A stretch of 64,000 nt of DNA, taken from contig NZ_OY769915.1 in assembly GCF_963669205.1 (NCBI RefSeq), positions 4,562,001-4,626,000 on the forward strand, read 5' to 3'. The DNA is from an uncultured Roseibium sp. GTDB taxonomy: Bacteria; Pseudomonadota; Alphaproteobacteria; Rhizobiales; Stappiaceae. The translations under genes were made by a program, and so were the position numbers. Within the stretch, counting starts at the first letter, position 1; each line of letters begins with the position of its first letter. The notes below the pieces were generated by a model. That model was not told the DNA's origin. It ran no database searches and saw only the letters and a list, made by a program, of their open reading frames with translations. Of this stretch, positions 63,106 to 64,000 are shown one piece after another.

Positions 63106-64000
63106 TCCGGTTTGAACCCCGCCCGCCGGCATCCGTTTCCCGTATGCTTGGCGTCTCTCTTGCCGCAGCCGTGGCCGCGTTGGTTCTGGCCGCCATACCC
63201 ATGCTGTTTGCAGGTTTGTCGGTTTTCGAGGCCTATGGTCTCATGGTCAAGGGTGCGTTCGGGTCCCTTTTCGCCTTTACCGAGATGCTGACACGCGCAA
63301 CACCGCTGATCCTGACCGGGCTCGCGGCAGCGGTTGCCTTTCGGGCCAAGCTCTGGAACATCGGCGCTGAAGGTCAGTTGTATATCGGGGCGCTGGCTGC
63401 TGTTGCCGTCGGTACCGGCGCCATTTCCGCTCCGGCTTTCGTTCTCATACCGATGGTGGTTCTCGCGGGCGCCCTGGCGGGCGGCCTGCTGATACTCGGC
63501 CCCACCCTGTTGAAAACCCGGCTGGGCGTGGATGAAGTCGTCACGACCCTTCTTTTGAACTTCATCGTCCTGCTCTTCGTACAGATGATGCTGGAAGGCC
63601 CGATGCAGGATCCGATGGGAATGGGCTGGCCGCAGTCGGAACCGATCCTCGATGAAGCCGCTCTGCCCAAGCTTCTGGAGCGCATGCGCATTCACTGGGG
63701 CCTCGTTCTGGCGCTGGCGGCCTCGCTGGGTGTCTATTTTCTTTTGAAGCGAACGGTCTGGGGGTTCGAGATCCGGGCTGTCGGCGAAAACGCGGCCGCG
63801 GCCCGCCACGCGGGCATTCCTGTCACCGCAACGTTCATGCGCGTCGGCCTTCTCTCGGGCGCACTTGCGGGCATTGCCGGCGTCGGAGAAGTCGCCGGAC
63901 TGAAAGGCTATCTCACCGCGGACCTGTCGCCCGGTTTCGGCTATTCCGGCATCGTTGTCGCCATGCTTGCGGGCCTGTCCCCCATCGGCGTCGTTTTCGC
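63102..64000 (+). CDS. ABC transporter permease, nucleoside/sugar type (3' end outside window)
   Basis: A membrane permease of the BPD_transp_2 family, open to the window end (299 codons seen). ATG 63102 overlaps the ATPase stop (ATGA). TRATPLILTGLAAAVAFRAKLWNIGAEGQLYIGA is the family signature near residue 70-100; the loop KRTVWGFEIRAVGENAAAARHAGIPV contacts the ATPase. About eight membrane helices are visible. A second permease gene usually follows, outside the window. Confidence 0.92.
   Translation, partial: MIRFEPRPPASVSRMLGVSLAAAVAALVLAAIPMLFAGLSVFEAYGLMVKGAFGSLFAFTEMLTRATPLILTGLAAAVAFRAKLWNIGAEGQLYIGALAAVAVGTGAISAPAFVLIPMVVLAGALAGGLLILGPTLLKTRLGVDEVVTTLLLNFIVLLFVQMMLEGPMQDPMGMGWPQSEPILDEAALPKLLERMRIHWGLVLALAASLGVYFLLKRTVWGFEIRAVGENAAAARHAGIPVTATFMRVGLLSGALAGIAGVGEVAGLKGYLTADLSPGFGYSGIVVAMLAGLSPIGVVF

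Overview
The window is high-GC alphaproteobacterial chromosome, best matched to the Hyphomicrobiales (rhizobia-like). The pointers are DUF1402 and DUF1176 periplasmic proteins, HlyU, the lgt-midA-pgeF run, ilvE beside a petP/petR-type MarR and response-regulator pair, and uvrC/pgsA/moaD/moaE. Several TRAP carriers would fit a marine Stappiaceae member (Roseibium/Labrenzia type); that narrower placement is inference. I found no rRNA, tRNA, CRISPR array, prophage or complete insertion sequence.

Layout. 1-2160: 3' part of uvrB. 2161-3860: an island of palindromic repeats holding two identical GIY-YIG endonuclease genes and a truncated third copy in a 575-bp tandem array. 3861-8799: class III nucleotide cyclase, a DUF1176 protein, an exported agmatine-deiminase-like enzyme, then a second repeat island around a diverged GIY-YIG gene. 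8800-21330: housekeeping and envelope genes (long coiled-coil protein, ClpS, chalcone-isomerase-like protein plus MFS carrier, DUF6665, DUF1402, MBL hydrolase, second DUF1176, Gly-rich cold-shock protein, GNAT, RlmJ, secreted small protein, RNase T2, GST). 21346-30356: RND efflux pair, outer-membrane barrel, Ca2+/Na+ exchanger, uvrC. 30435-44062: a block separating uvrC from pgsA: EEP-family protein, thymidine kinase, DctPQM TRAP transporter, LysR regulator, a four-gene catabolic operon (split transketolase, LtnD-like dehydrogenase, D-2-hydroxyacid dehydrogenase), a TAXI TRAP system and HlyU. 44190-59083: pgsA, moaD, moaE, Bcr-type efflux, ilvE, MarR/response regulator/kinase, csaA, a TetR gene next to a MITE-like element, proC-ybjN, ubiK, lgt-midA-pgeF, an M24-fold protein and a lipoprotein. 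59321-64000: prs and a BMP-type nucleoside ABC importer whose permease runs off the end.

How the genes work together. The LysR gene lies between the TRAP operon and the transketolase operon, and a matching 17-bp motif occurs in both control regions, so uptake and breakdown of one substrate, probably a sugar acid, look co-regulated. The split transketolase has lost residues usual in the family, so its substrate may be unusual. The most unusual structural feature is the pairing of small GIY-YIG endonuclease genes with flanking inverted palindromes. It occurs twice with two different palindrome families, an arrangement reminiscent of RAYT transposases and REP sequences but with an unrelated nuclease.
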